Assembly: GCF_000283155.1 (NCBI RefSeq)
Contig: NW_004454166.1
Location: 10,592,731-10,656,730 of the forward strand
Direction: 5' to 3'
Length of the DNA stretch: 64,000 nt
Source: Ceratotherium simum simum
Lineage: Eukaryota; Chordata; Mammalia; Perissodactyla; Rhinocerotidae
Part shown: one piece after another, positions 47,257 to 57,595 of the stretch
Position numbering within the stretch: position 1 is the stretch's first letter
How the letters are laid out: the number at the start of each line of letters is the position of its first letter
Program-made: the position numbers and the translations under genes
The notes under the pieces: generated by a model
Told to the model about the DNA's origin: nothing
Seen by the model: the letters and a program-made list of their open reading frames with translations, nothing else
Databases searched by the model: none

Positions 47257-47960
47257 GACGACACTTACAGATATATAATATGAGAAAGTATTTGCATTTG
47301 CACAGGAAAGAAATCTAGACATTAACCCCGCATTGTGCATGATGGATTTCAAGACTGCCAATATGAATGTGATTAAACTACTCCTACCAAATGCACAAGT
47401 AAAAGGATGCTTGTTTCACTTGTCACCATCACTGTGCTGAAAAAGATCTTCTTTGGGTCTAACACAAAAATATATGACAACGGAAGGTAATACCCATAAG
47501 TGTGCATCCATGTTGTTTGGACTTCTATTTAGTGCCTTTGGAAGATGTAATTGAAACTTTTGAGTAGAGAATGCAGAGAATGCAGAAGAAAATTTAGATG
47601 ACCTAATGGGTTATATTGAAAGAGTGTATGTCTGTGGAAGGCATGGCAGAGGCAGAAGACCAGCTCCAAGATTTCCACTAGAAACTTGGAACGGTAATAC
47701 ATCAGTACTGAATGACGATCACGGGACAAACAACACAGTGGGAGACTGGCGTAGCAAATTTCAAAAGCTGATGGTAGTGCATCATCCTGTAATTTGGAGA
47801 TTATTGAAGTGTTAAAAGACCAATAGCAAGGCAATAAACCAGGTTCTTGGTGGTCACGCTCAAATAAGGCCACCAACTTCATGACGATACCAACATAATC
47901 AAATTCGTATAACAGAAATTAACAGGTGTCATGAATATAAAGCCAACAATCAGGTCGATA
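47257..47960 (+). pseudogene. MULE transposase core, second half and C-terminus, broken
   Basis: Several short frames together follow the MULE order. Around 47321-47430: ALCMMDFKTANMNVIKLL, with the second catalytic Asp candidate at 47344-47346, then VKGCLFHL, the Cys and His of the typical C-x(n)-H pair. Around 47447-47560: GLTQKYMTTEG and, in another frame, LVPLEDVIETFE. From 47570 to 47815 one frame gives GYIERVYVCGRHGRGRRPAP, FPLETWNG, then GTNNTVGDW (TNN at 47726-47734) and VVHHPVIWRLL. At least three frameshifts and several stops lie between. The third catalytic acid cannot be assigned with confidence. The combination of GRR.P.FP.E.WN and TNN..W is characteristic of animal MULE transposases. 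Confidence 0.85.
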
Positions 47961-48136
47961 GATACTCGAGAGCAATTTTCATCAAATTAAGAGTGACTCA
48001 GCCGGACTCCATGATGAAGAAGAACAAGAATAAATGTGAAATACAAAATTCATCATGAATTACAATAAAAATAATATAAATAAAATTTTAGCCAAGTTAA
48101 AAGTTATATGTTTTATTTAATAAATCATGGACAAAA

Positions 48137-48450
48137 ATGTCTCCATGGATGTTTTGGACAGAACCAAATATCAAAGACCTTTAGCATGGACCAAATGTCT
48201 CCATGGATGTTTTGGACAGAACTAAATATCAAAGACCTATTAGTATGGACCAAATATCTCGATGGACATTTTAGACAGGACCAAATTTTAAGGAGTTTTT
48301 TCTTGGATGTTTTGGATAGGACCAAATATCAAGGACCTTTTGGCGTGAACCAAATGTCTCCATGGATGTTTTGGACAGGACCAAATATCAAGGACCTTTT
48401 GGCATGGACCAAATGTCTCCATGGATAGTCTGGACAGGATTAAATGTCCT
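48137..48450 (+). repeat. MULE subterminal tandem repeats and right inverted end
   Basis: About six copies of a 58-59 bp unit, starting at 48137, 48195, 48254, about 48300 (copy 3 has lost ~13 bp), 48354 and 48413. Each has ATGTCTCCATGGATGTTTTG, then GGACAGGACCAAATATCAAG and GACCTTTTGGCATGGACC. The last copy is shortened and forms the element end. Arrays of transposase-binding repeats near the ends are common in MULEs; binding here is inferred. The frames at 48108-48428 arise from the repeat. Confidence 0.92.
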
Positions 48451-48946
48451 ACAAGGAACAGAAAATATAAAACAAATAAACACAATCCAAACAATAGAAG
48501 ACATAAATCAAACCTCAAAGAAGCATGAAAAGCAGAAAGCACAAATGCAGATGGTTGAAGAACGAGCATATGTTTCAGTCATGACATTCTACATACATAG
48601 GTTAAGCTGCCTCATTTAAAGTTGAAGACTCTTAAAGTAAACCTACGTGTTGAACCTACAACATTGAACAATATGCTGCTGCATTCAAGGAACTGCTTAA
48701 CATGTATGAAATAAGAATAAAATAATTGGATGGTGAAGATATAGCAAAAAAATGTAGAGAAAACAAAAGCAGAACCAGTGATAATTTCAGACCATACAGA
48801 ATTAAGTTTTTGTAGAGAATCTTGTGTAAGAAAGAAGATAAATGAACAAAGTGATTATTTTAGGATACTTTAACCCATCTCTCTAAGTCGTAGGTCTATC
48901 ACAGAAGAAAAAAAGATAGTGATAATTTAAATAACGTAAGTATTAA
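48451..48946. other. A-rich DNA right of the MULE, unassigned
   Basis: No L2 continuation and no other repeat recognised. Coding potential not evident. Confidence 0.4.
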
Positions 48947-48957
48947 GATTAATTATA

Positions 48958-49221
48958 GAGCCAGCCCAGGTGGTCTAGTGGTTAAAGTTTGGCGCTCTCC
49001 ACTTCAGCGGCCCAGGTTTGCTTCCTGGTAGTGGAACCACACCACCCATCTGTCAGTTGCCATGCTGTGGCGGTGGCTCACATAAAACTAGAATGACATA
49101 TGGCTAGAATATATAGCCATGTACTGGGGCTTTGGTGAGGAAAAAAAACAAAAAGAGGAAGATTGGTAGCTGATGTTAGCTCAGGGCGAATCATTCCCTG
49201 CAAAAAAAATTTTAAAAAAAC
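48958..49221 (+). mobile_element. ERE-family SINE with tRNA-Glu-like head
   Basis: The head GCCCAGGTGGTCTAGTGGTT and TTGGCGCTCTCCACTTCAGC resemble tRNA-Glu, whereas the tail (GATGTTAGCTCAGGGC and 'aaaaagaggaagattgg') is the ERE tail. The box B-like part is decayed. GATTAATTATA at 48947-48957 recurs with one change at 49222-49232, a target duplication. Confidence 0.88.
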
Positions 49222-49232
49222 GATTAATTCTA

Positions 49233-49479
49233 TATATGTACATATATATGGTTAGTTAAACACTTCATAAATACATCAAAGGTGTGCCTACCAGGAAAAA
49301 ATACACTTGCTTTGAAAATACACTTGCCTAATGGAGCCATTAGAAAATATGATTATTAACTAAGCTATAAACACATGCATAAAAATGAATATTCCAATAG
49401 CCAGATATGGCAGAGGCCACAATTTCTGTCAATAATGCCAAATAACTAGAAATGTTTTTACAAGTATGAATTTTAAATA
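49233..49479. other. AT-rich DNA, nothing recognised
   Basis: No feature recognised. Confidence 0.4.
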
Positions 49480-50170
49480 TTCCTGAAGATCAAAAATTTA
49501 AGTAACATTGCTCTAAATTACTATTAGGACAAAGATAAATTTGACAAACTATAAATATAAACTATTTTAAAAGTGTTTAAAATGAGAACATCTGAACAAA
49601 AAGCTTAAGAAGTGCAACCAAAGCCGTTCTCAAAAAGAATGTAAGTACATTTTTATAAATATGTAAGAATTAAAGAATTGAACAATACAAAGGAGAATTG
49701 AAGGAAATAAATAATAATAAAAGAAGAAAACATTGATTTTATAAAGTATTTTAAATGATATATAAATCAAAGCCCTATTTTTTTGGAAAAACATTAAAAT
49801 GAAGAAGTCTTTGAGAAATCTAACCAGTGATAGAGAAAAACTAAATAATTAATATTATAAATAATAAAAGTCCTATAAAAATCCCCATGGTCAAGATTTT
49901 GGTTTAAAAAAAGAATACATGAATACATTCTACTCTAATAGTAATTAGAAAAATAATAATTTGAGATCGTCAGTGAAATGGAAGAATTTGGGGGGAAATA
50001 CCAAACTGATTAAAGAAGAAAAAATGTGAATTAAGCAATAACCATGGTAGAGATTGAAAATTTTACTAAAGAACAAAATTGCCTCCTCAAATAAAAGAAG
50101 TTTGATAAATTCTCTGATTCTTTCAAAAATGATCATTCTCATTTGGTGTAAATTATTCTACAACAAAGAA
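49480..50170 (+). repeat. Strongly decayed L1 ORF2 remnant
   Basis: It can be followed by position against L1 ORF2: 'gtgcaaccaaagccgttctc', 'cagtgatagagaaaaactaa', then 'tctctgattctttcaaaaat'. Identity is low and no frame is kept. It could alternatively be a HAL1 element. Confidence 0.45.
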
Positions 50171-50454
50171 TAAATTTGAGGATAATTTTCCTTCTCCAAG
50201 TAGGGTTGGTTTAAATTTTGGAATACTCAGTAATAGAACAGCTAACTTAAGAGTTGACTCTTTTACATATAAAAGTGAGGTGAACAAAACCTGAATCCCA
50301 ATCCATCCTCCCCTTAGGAGTCATAAACCAGGGTGGACATTAGCAATGAATGTAATGAGAATAAAGAGAAGAGCAGAGGAGCAAGAAGTGGAGAGGGCAT
50401 CGTTCTTTATGTTCTTCTAGGAGAACATGGGAAGCTGGACATAGAAAGAAAAGA
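50171..50454. other. unassigned DNA
   Basis: Nothing recognised. Confidence 0.4.
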
Positions 50455-50690
50455 GAACATTTCAGTGTCTACTCTGTAACAGGAATCAAGCCACAAGATT
50501 TATACAGATTGTCATTAAAGTCTTCCAAAACCACCATGAAGTAGACCTTTCATCTCCATTTTGGCAGACAAGAAATTAGACTCAGAGACTATGTAACTTG
50601 CTCAAAGATCACAAAGGTAGCAGATAGTGGTCCTGATTTTTGAAGACAGGCCTGCCTATCCCCAAACTTTTTTCAAAATGTCACCAAAGC
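50455..50690 (-). repeat. MIR SINE, antisense
   Basis: 'aaaccaccatgaagtagacc', 'catttttggc'-like core, 'gactcagagactatgtaact', 'caaaggtagcagatagtggt' and 'ggcctgcctatccccaaact' follow reverse MIR. Confidence 0.65.
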
Positions 50691-51224
50691 ATGTAAGTTG
50701 GACCAAGGATAGGTTGAGAAGAGAAACTAGTGTTTCTGCACTAGTGAGGGGAAAAACAAAATGACATCTCTGGAGAGGCATATTCATGGGAACATCATTC
50801 ATCACATGTGGGTATCTTTTGAAGTTTCATGCTCTCTCTTTCAAGACTAAGTCTGCTTCCTGTTAAGGCTGTCAAGTTGTTTTGTTTAAATAGTTAATGC
50901 CTAGTGCCCAACTGTATCCCTGTGATAGCACTAAGTCAGTGCTAGTAAGGGAAGATAAAGGTTTAAATTCCGGGTGTCTGTTAAAGCTGTGCAAGGCCTA
51001 CTTTCTCCAAGTCCCTGTGCTACGAACCAATCCCCATAGTGCATTTTCTGAGTCTCCAGATAACAAAGCTTTCTAGTGGTACCCACACTTGAGGAAGCTA
51101 ACAATTCTATATTCTAAGCCCCTTACTCCAGACTTTGCAGGAAAGGATTATAGCAGCCTCCAGGACTCATCCACGATGTTGGGTAGTATGGCTAGAGAAA
51201 TGCCAGGCCATTATACAAACTACA
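50691..51224. other. unassigned DNA
   Basis: Nothing recognised; no gene. Confidence 0.4.
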
Positions 51225-51350
51225 TAGTTCTAAGTATTATAGCTAGGATTTGTTGAATGTGTTCAATGATTTAAAATTGTACTAAAGCACCTCATGTTCT
51301 TTATCCCACTGAATCCTCATAGTGACCCTATGCGATAGGTATGTTAGTCA
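51225..51350 (-). repeat. MIR SINE fragment, antisense
   Basis: 'aaagcacctcatgttcttta', 'tgaatcctcatagtgaccct' and 'atgcgataggtatgttagtc' match part of reverse MIR. Confidence 0.55.
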
Positions 51351-51364
51351 TTAAGACTATTCAT

Positions 51365-51725
51365 AAATAATCCAGTTCTTTCCTTCCAGGCATGTGGTAG
51401 GATTGCCCTTCCTTACCCTCTTTGAAGTTTAGGCTCAGCCTTATGGCTTTTCTGCCAGTATAATGTGAGAGGAATTGACAAATGTCACTTTTGGGTAGAA
51501 GCTTTATGAGATAAACTACATCCTTTTTTCTGTCTCATCAATTAGGGTAACATATGTCAAGATGGGACCTCCATCAGACTGGATCCACAAGTGACTATGA
51601 TGATTAGGGCTCCCATGCTGACTTCCAGTGACCATGAAGTGAGGGCAAAAATTAAACTTTTGTTGTTTAAAACCTGTGGCAAGTTGTTCTAAAGATGGCG
51701 ACACCAACGTATTCCATTTCACATG
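51365..51725 (+). repeat. Ancient MaLR/ERVL-type LTR, first of two in tandem
   Basis: 'gccagtataatgtgagagga', 'tgggtagaagctttatgaga', 'cagactggatccacaagtga' and 'attaaacttttgttgtttaa' follow an old mammalian LTR, the last being its polyadenylation region. Ends are decayed. Confidence 0.55.
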
Positions 51726-51729
51726 CTCT

Positions 51730-52210
51730 TCTTATGTTGTGACACTGATACTCTTCCATTGAGAGGTGGGGTCTATGTTCCCCTTGAACCTAGGTCAGCC
51801 TGTGACCATGGCAGAAGTGACACTATATGACTTCTAAGTCATAAATTGCCATACAGCTTTTACAGCTTTTGTCTGTTCCTCTTAAGATATTTGCCCATAG
51901 AATCCAGGCTCCATGCTGTGAGGGAAGCAGGCAGACACATGGAAAGGCCACACGTAGCTGTTCCAGCCACATTCCCAGCCGAGGTCCCAACCAACAGCCA
52001 GCATGAACCAGTGGACACATGGATTCATGAGCCTTCATACCATCCGGTCCTCAGTCTTTCAAGCACCCCAGCTAAAGCTGATTGGAGCAGAGATAAGTTG
52101 TCCCCACCAAGCTCTGCCCAAAGTACAGATTTGTGAGATAAATAAATATAGTTGTTTTAAGCCACTAACTTTTGAGATGGTTCACCACAAAGCAATAGAT
52201 AACTGGAACA
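51730..52210 (+). repeat. Ancient MaLR/ERVL-type LTR, second of two in tandem
   Basis: 'gtgacactgatactcttcca', 'ccatgctgtgagggaagcag', 'acatggaaaggccacacgta', 'gattggagcagagataagtt', AATAAATA at 52140, 'gttgttttaagccactaact' and the end 'caatagataactggaaca'. The frames at 51846-52136 and 52003-52332 run through it and are chance. Confidence 0.65.
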
Positions 52211-52279
52211 ATGCCACTGAAATTTTGGAGTTGTTACTGCAGCGTCAGTTATACATCCTGATGGATGCAGTGAAAGTCT

Positions 52280-52420
52280 TATCGTTTCCCCCATTTTGCA
52301 AGAGGGGAAACAAGTGCAGTGAGGTAAAATAACTGGTTCAAAGCACACAACCAAGGACAAATTGGCAGCATAGAAGACAGAGGAAAGGGAAGTAACACTG
52401 ACACTTATCATGTGGACAAA
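52280..52420 (-). repeat. MIR SINE fragment, antisense
   Basis: 'cccattttgcaagaggggaa' and 'aggtaaaataactggttcaa' are MIR core in reverse; truncated. Confidence 0.5.
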
Positions 52421-52446
52421 CTGCACTGTACTCTTTTTTAAATATG

Positions 52447-52850
52447 TTGTTTTTAGTGCTGTTGAGTGGATTCTGACCCCTAGTGATGCTGTGGACAGCA
52501 GAGTGGCACCTGCCTGGTCTTTTTGAGCCATCCTCTCACCTGCCAGCGCTGTATCAGACAAGGCTCCGCTCTATTCATAGGATTTTCATGGCCGATTTTT
52601 TGTGAAAGTAGGTGGCCAGATTCTTCTTGCTAGTCTGTCTTAGTCTGGAAGCTCCACTGAAACCTGTCCACCATGGGTGACCCTGCTGGTATTTGAAATC
52701 CCAGTGGCATAGCTTTCAGCATCACAGCAGCACACAGCCACCACAGCACGACAACCGACAGATGGGTGAAGTGATTCCCTGACCGGAAGATGAACTTTGG
52801 CTGTGGCCGTGAGAGTGCCGAATCTTAACCACTAGACCACTAGTGCTGCC
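52447..52850 (-). mobile_element. tRNA-Glu-derived SINE (~400 bp), antisense
   Basis: Read on the minus strand the first ~70 bases (52850 down to about 52780) resemble tRNA-Glu: CTAGTGGTCTAGTGGTTAAG, then CGGCACTCTCACGGCC. The body contains 'accatgggtgaccctgctgg', 'agctttcagcatcacagcag' and, at the far end, 'ttgagtggattctgacccct' (plus-strand readings). TACTCTTTT(TT)AAATA flanks it at 52429-52446 and 52851-52865. It differs in body from the ERE copies. It is possibly one of the other named ERE families; not assigned. The 134-codon minus frame at 52157-52561 crosses its end and is chance. Confidence 0.85.
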
Positions 52851-52865
52851 TACTCTTTTAAATAG

Positions 52866-53389
52866 TATCACATTAATTCTCAAAACAAACAAATAAACAA
52901 CTGTGAGGAGCGAGTGGCATTTCTCTCCATGTTACAGCTCCTTGAGGATTGAGACCTTATTTTTTCATACTTTCCTTTTTATCTCCAGGATTAAGACAAT
53001 TTTTTAATGCACTCAATCCTCAATTAATGTTTGATGGATTAAATTAAGTTGAGCTGAGTGGATTGAAGGTCAAGAGGTGCTTGGAGGAAGCCCAGGGTTG
53101 CACAGCTGCGGAGCAGTCCATCTCATAGTTAAACCCAGATATGACTCACTCCAAAGTCTGTGCCTTTTTTTGTATTCACTGTGGGGTAGTGAGGGGACAG
53201 ACATTTTCTCCTGTGAATGTTGGTAAGGTCCTAGCAGTGCCCTGTGGGTGAGAATGACCCTTTTAGAAGTCAGGGCAGCGTGGACAATGACCCTTAGGTA
53301 GGAGCAGCAGAGATCTGGATACTTCTGATTAGCTCTAGTTTCTTGACAGAGCCCTGGTTCAATATCCAGCCTATCTCAACAGGGTAGAC
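52866..53389. other. unique DNA with a MIR scrap
   Basis: About 53080-53180 resembles antisense MIR ('gttgcacagctgcggagcag'). Nothing else recognised. Confidence 0.4.
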
Positions 53390-53510
53390 TTTGAGGAATA
53401 AAGCTCCATTTCACTAAGACCGTATTTTCAAATAAGGTCACATTCACGGGTTCCGGGGTATAGGACTTCAACATATATTTTTGAGGAAGACAATTCAATC
53501 CATAACACTG
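53390..53510 (-). repeat. MLT1-type LTR 5' end, antisense
   Basis: 'accgtattttcaaataaggt', 'cacattcacgggttccgggg', 'cttcaacatatatttttgag' and 'gacaattcaatccataaca' are the reverse of the first ~120 bp of an MLT1 LTR. Confidence 0.75.
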
Positions 53511-53570
53511 ATTATGTGGCATAATTACTGACCATTTGGATATCCTTTTCTGTGGGATTCCAAACATCGA

Positions 53571-56340
53571 GTCACTTTAAAAATTTCATTGTCCCTCTTT
53601 TTCTTATTGATTTGTGGGATTACTTTATATTTCTGGATATGAATCCATTGCTTATCATGAAATTGTCTTGAATTTTATCAAATGCCTTTTCTGAATCTCT
53701 TGAGTTGATCCATTTTCCTTTATTTATGTGTCTAAGGTGATGAATTACTCTGATTTTTTAATGTTAAACCAATCTTGAATTCCTAACATGAACTCAATTT
53801 GGTTGTGATGTATTATTTTTTTCATATAGCACTGAATTTGATTTGAAAATATTTTAGTTAAGATTTTTATAATTATGCTTATGAGAGAAATTGACCAGTA
53901 GTTTTATTTTATTGTAATGTCCTTGTCAGGTTTTCAATTCAAGAATATACTGACTTAATAAAACAAGTTTTTCTTTTTCTGTTCTCTGGAAGATTTTATA
54001 ATTTCATGTTATTTTTTCCTTAATAGATTAGAAAAATTCACGTGGAAAGCCATGTGGGCCTAGAGTTGTTTCCTTGTCTGTGTTTCTATATTTTGTCTAT
54101 TAGTTACAAAAAATGTGCTAGTTATCACTTTATATCTTCTGACCTTATGTTATTAGATGCATATAAATTTAGGGTCATTATATTTTTCCTTTCAATCACA
54201 ATCTTTTTTTTTTTTAGTGGAATATCCCACTTTATCTCTAGTAATACTTCTTGCTTTCTAAATTAGTTTATTTACTATTAGTATAGGTATATTAACTTTG
54301 TGTCTTAATATTTAAGGCTTGTCTCATAATCTGTATATAGTGGATTTTATTTTCTCTAGTCAGTGTGACAAACTTAGGTTTTTAATTGTAATATTTAGTA
54401 TATTTAGCAACTGATATATTTGTTTAAATATACTATCTTCTATTTGTGCCTTTTAGTTTGTATTCCTTTATGTTCTCTGGTACTAATTATTTAAAAATTA
54501 TTGTATTTCCCTTCTATTTGCATATATATGCTCTCTTTTACTAATTTTTACTGGTTATCCTGCAGATTTCAATGTGCATCACTGACTTATTAATGTCTCC
54601 TTTACATTGAACTTTTATCACCTCCTCACCAATGCAAAGATTGTACAAAACTTTAACTCCGTTTATCTGCTTTCAATCCTTGGTCTATTGGCATATATAT
54701 TACTCATATTTCTTTTCATTTTTTCTGAATTACCTGCCTCCATCTGGAATAACATTTCTTCTACCTGAGGAACTCTCTTTAGTATTTCTTTTACTACAGT
54801 TTGGCTGGTGAGGAAGTCTTATAATATTTTTTTGGCTGAAAATATCCTTATTTCACCTTAATTTCTGAGAGATATTTTTATTGGACATAGGATTTTAGGT
54901 TGGTAATTATTATCTTTCAGTCCATTAAAGATTTTGTTCCATTTCCTTCTGCCTGCTAGCATCTCTACTGAAAAGTCTGCTGTAAGTCTCATTGTTGCTC
55001 CTTTGAAACTAATGTGCACCGTCCCCCCAATCTCCCCACCATGAAATTGCTGTTCATTTTCTATTTGTGTTTTATTTCCAGCAGTTTTTCTATGATGTAT
55101 TAGGTATATTTTCTTTGTGTTTATCATGCTTCAAGTTCATTGAGCTTGTGAATCTGTGAATTGCTATCATTTATCAGGTTTGGAAAATTCTCAACTAGTA
55201 TCTCTTCAAATATTACTTTTGCTCATTTTCTCTTTTCTCTCCTTTTGGGCCTACACTTGCATGCATATTAAATCTTTTCAGCATATTCCATGTATCTCTT
55301 ATGCTATTCCCGTATTTTCTGTTTATCTGTCTGTGCTTCAATCTATATATTTGTGTATGTTGTGCTTCAAGCTATATATTTGTGTATGTTGTGCTTCAAT
55401 CTGTATATTTTGTACTGACCTATGCACAGGTTTAGTAATCTTTCTTTTGCAGTCTCTTGTTTTCTGTTAAAACCATCTTATTTTATTTTCAGTCTTTAAA
55501 TTTTCATTTGATTATCTTTGTAAATTCCAGTCTTTTACTAGAATTCTCCACCTTTTGATCTATTTTTTAAAGCATGGTAAGCATACTTGTTGTAAAGTTC
55601 ATGGTTGATAACTCCAGTAGCTAGATTACCTGTAGATTTCTTACTATTGCCTATTCTTTCTTTGGGTCATTTGGTCCTGTTTCCTGGTACACCTCGAAAT
55701 TTTGGATTGAATATCGGACATTTTGTTTGAAATATTGTGGAGACATTGGATGATTTTATTTTCCTTCAGAAATAATCTTTCTTCTTTGACCATTGTCAGA
55801 TTACTCTGTCCAATCAGAGAATAAGATGATATGAGGCTGTGGATGGTCTACCAGGACCCCTTCTCCTTGAAGGTAATTTTTATTATACCAACTCCATGAG
55901 ACTAATGAAATCTCTGCTCAGCTTTCTAGCTCCTTAGAAGTTTAGAAGTGTAAACTTGTATACACTATCTTGGCATTGGCAAATAGAAAGAAATTATTTT
56001 CAGAATGTTGGGTTCAGTTTTCTCTTTCCATTGGAATCTTCTCCTGTAAACTGCTGGCTGTGCTGTGAGGCTTAAATTTCAGTTTTGTTTCTTCAGCCCA
56101 TTAATACTGCCATAATATTTACTCTTCCAATTTCTTTGTTTAATGCTATGTCATCATTGCAAATTGGCAAATGGTCCAAGGGGGAAAAGTAGTGACAAAT
56201 GTACATACAGTTTACCTCAGTTCTTTTCCTTTCTCTCTGCGATCTTGGTCTCTCAAGTCCTGGATGCTTTGGTCTGTCTACTTCAAATAGCTGTTTTTAT
56301 AGGTGTTTGTTAGGGAAGGGTTAGTCTGCTACAAGCTACT
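53571..56340 (-). mobile_element. Old L1 (L1M type), antisense block
   Basis: On the minus strand this is L1. ORF2-derived sequence lies at 53580-54050 ('atcaaatgccttttctgaat' and 'gccatgtgggcctagagttg', the antisense of the KSPGPDG region, are landmarks). It is followed leftward in L1 coordinates by upstream parts at 54150-56330 ('ctctttatctctagtaata'-like, 'gtttggctggtgaggaagtc', 'gttccatttccttctgcctg', 'cattgagcttgtgaatctgt', 'ggattgaatatcggacattt'). No frame is intact. A 29-bp tandem repeat has arisen within it at 55332-55411. Confidence 0.75.
55332..55411. repeat. 29-bp tandem repeat, about 2.8 copies
   Basis: Units TGTGCTTCAATCTATATATT plus TGTGTATGT start at 55332, 55361 and 55390; copy two differs by one base. 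It is a local duplication inside the antisense L1. Confidence 0.9.
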
Positions 56341-56660
56341 CCTTCACAGCCAGAAGTACAAGTCTTGCATTTAATTTTATATCATACACTTCCCACCAAA
56401 TGATATATTGGGAACATTTTTTTATGTTATTGAAAAAATTTAAAAACGTAACCTTCAGGGGCTACGTAATATGCCATTGTAATAAACGTATCATAGTTGA
56501 CTATACCAATTCCCTGATATTGAGAGCCTTTAGGCTATGTCCAATTTTTTCACTATTTCAGGTTATTACAGGGAGACTTTTGATATGTTTCCCTAGATAT
56601 GTTGTTTATGTTGTCTGTGTAAAGATTGCTTCTGGCATATGATATAACACAGGTATACAT
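56341..56660 (-). repeat. Ancient LINE fragment, antisense
   Basis: 'catttttttatgttattgaa', 'gtaatatgccattgtaataa', 'gcctttaggctatgtccaat' and 'ccctagatatg' repeat the pattern of the old LINE at 33385-34330. Confidence 0.5.
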
Positions 56661-56789
56661 GAGCAACTCCTACAAATTGTGTGCTAAGCAAATAAATGGG
56701 AAGGTTAGGTGAGTTAAGCAAATTCTATATGATTCTATTTGAAAGGTTAATCTGTTATTCAGAAGAAATTAGTGAATTCACTATAGGTG

Positions 56790-56995
56790 AAACAGTTGTG
56801 GGTTTAAATCTGAGTTTTATCACTTCACTAGCTGAATGACCCTGGGCAAACTACTTAGCCTTGCTGAGTCTGTTGCCTCACTTCTTGAAGACAGATAACA
56901 ATATCCACCTAACAGAATTGTTATAAATTTGAAAAGAAATAATTATCTGTTTATGTGTTTATATACACTAGAAGGTGCCCAAGAACAAGACTCAG
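56790..56995 (+). repeat. MIR SINE
   Basis: 'gtgggtttaaatctgagttt', 'gaccctgggcaaactactta' and 'aacagaattgttataaattt' give a sense MIR including the promoter-box region. Confidence 0.75.
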
Positions 56996-56999
56996 ACTT

Positions 57000-57595
57000 T
57001 CATTTATTCACTCATTCAAAAAATATTTATTGAGTGTTTATGGCACGAGGCATTAGGGTTACAGCTGTGGACAAGTCAAATAAATTCATGCTCATGAAGT
57101 TTACATTATAGAGGGTTTGAGGCAGACAATAAACAAATAAATAAATAATGTAACTTTACTTAGCTAGTGCTGTGATGAAAAGTAAAGAAGGATAAAACCT
57201 AGGCAGTGATTGTGGTGATGCTGCTAAATTGAAAGGGTTGTAGGAAAATTCTCTCTGAGGAGATAACTTTGAGCTGAGATGTATGAAATGAGAAAGCAAG
57301 CCATGTGGAAATGTGGGGAAGAGATTTCCAGATAGAGGGAAGAGTAAATGCAAATATATGGAGTAAAGAAGCTCAATGGGTTCATGAAGCAGGTCACTAT
57401 GATGGGAAGGGAATGAATGAGAATACCAGGAATGAGGGCAAAGGGGTAGGCAGGGGCCAATTCAGGTAGGGCCATATTGGCCATGATTGATTGGAAACCA
57501 TTAGTTGATCAGTAGAGACATATGATTGTATTTTTTTTCATTCAAACATTCACTTTGGCTGCTGTATGGCGGATAGTCCAGAGGGACCAGTGTGG
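57000..57595 (-). repeat. L2 LINE fragment, antisense
   Basis: 'attcaaaaaatatttattga', 'tcatgctcatgaagtttaca', 'gacaataaacaaataaataa', 'gatttccagatagagggaag' and 'ttcactttggctgctgtatg' follow antisense L2. The minus frames at 57156-57484 are chance. Confidence 0.75.

Larger units (their letters stand above)
45631..48450 (+). mobile_element. Mutator-like (MULE) DNA transposon with FLYWCH finger
   Basis: A 2.8-kb element bounded by inverted copies of one repeat. The left end (CATTTGGTCCTGTCC from about 45636, then CCATGGAGACAT) matches the reverse complement of the right end at 48413-48450; by eye 29 of 34 positions agree. Inside lie a CpG-rich leader (about 45900-46500), a broken transposase gene with an N-terminal FLYWCH zinc finger and a MULE core (46577-47960), and a subterminal tandem array (48137-48450). 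Terminal inverted repeats, FLYWCH plus MULE domains and subterminal repeats are the organisation known from animal Mutator elements such as Phantom. The expected 8-10 bp target duplication could not be seen. In its ends it recalls the nonautonomous mammalian MULE called Ricksha, but that comparison is from memory. Confidence 0.85.

Noticed and set aside
48137..48450. CRISPR-like array
   Set aside because: Unit-to-unit identity covers the whole 58 bp, with no variable spacers, and the unit is repeated in reverse at the other end of a transposon.
48288..48569. 93-codon minus-strand frame
   Set aside because: Produced by the MULE tandem repeat read backwards.
52157..52561. 134-codon minus-strand open frame
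   Set aside because: Runs across the end of an old LTR, a MIR scrap and a SINE; no domain.
52780..52850. tRNA-Glu gene on the minus strand
   Set aside because: The tRNA-like part is diverged, continues into a 400-bp SINE body and is flanked by a target duplication.
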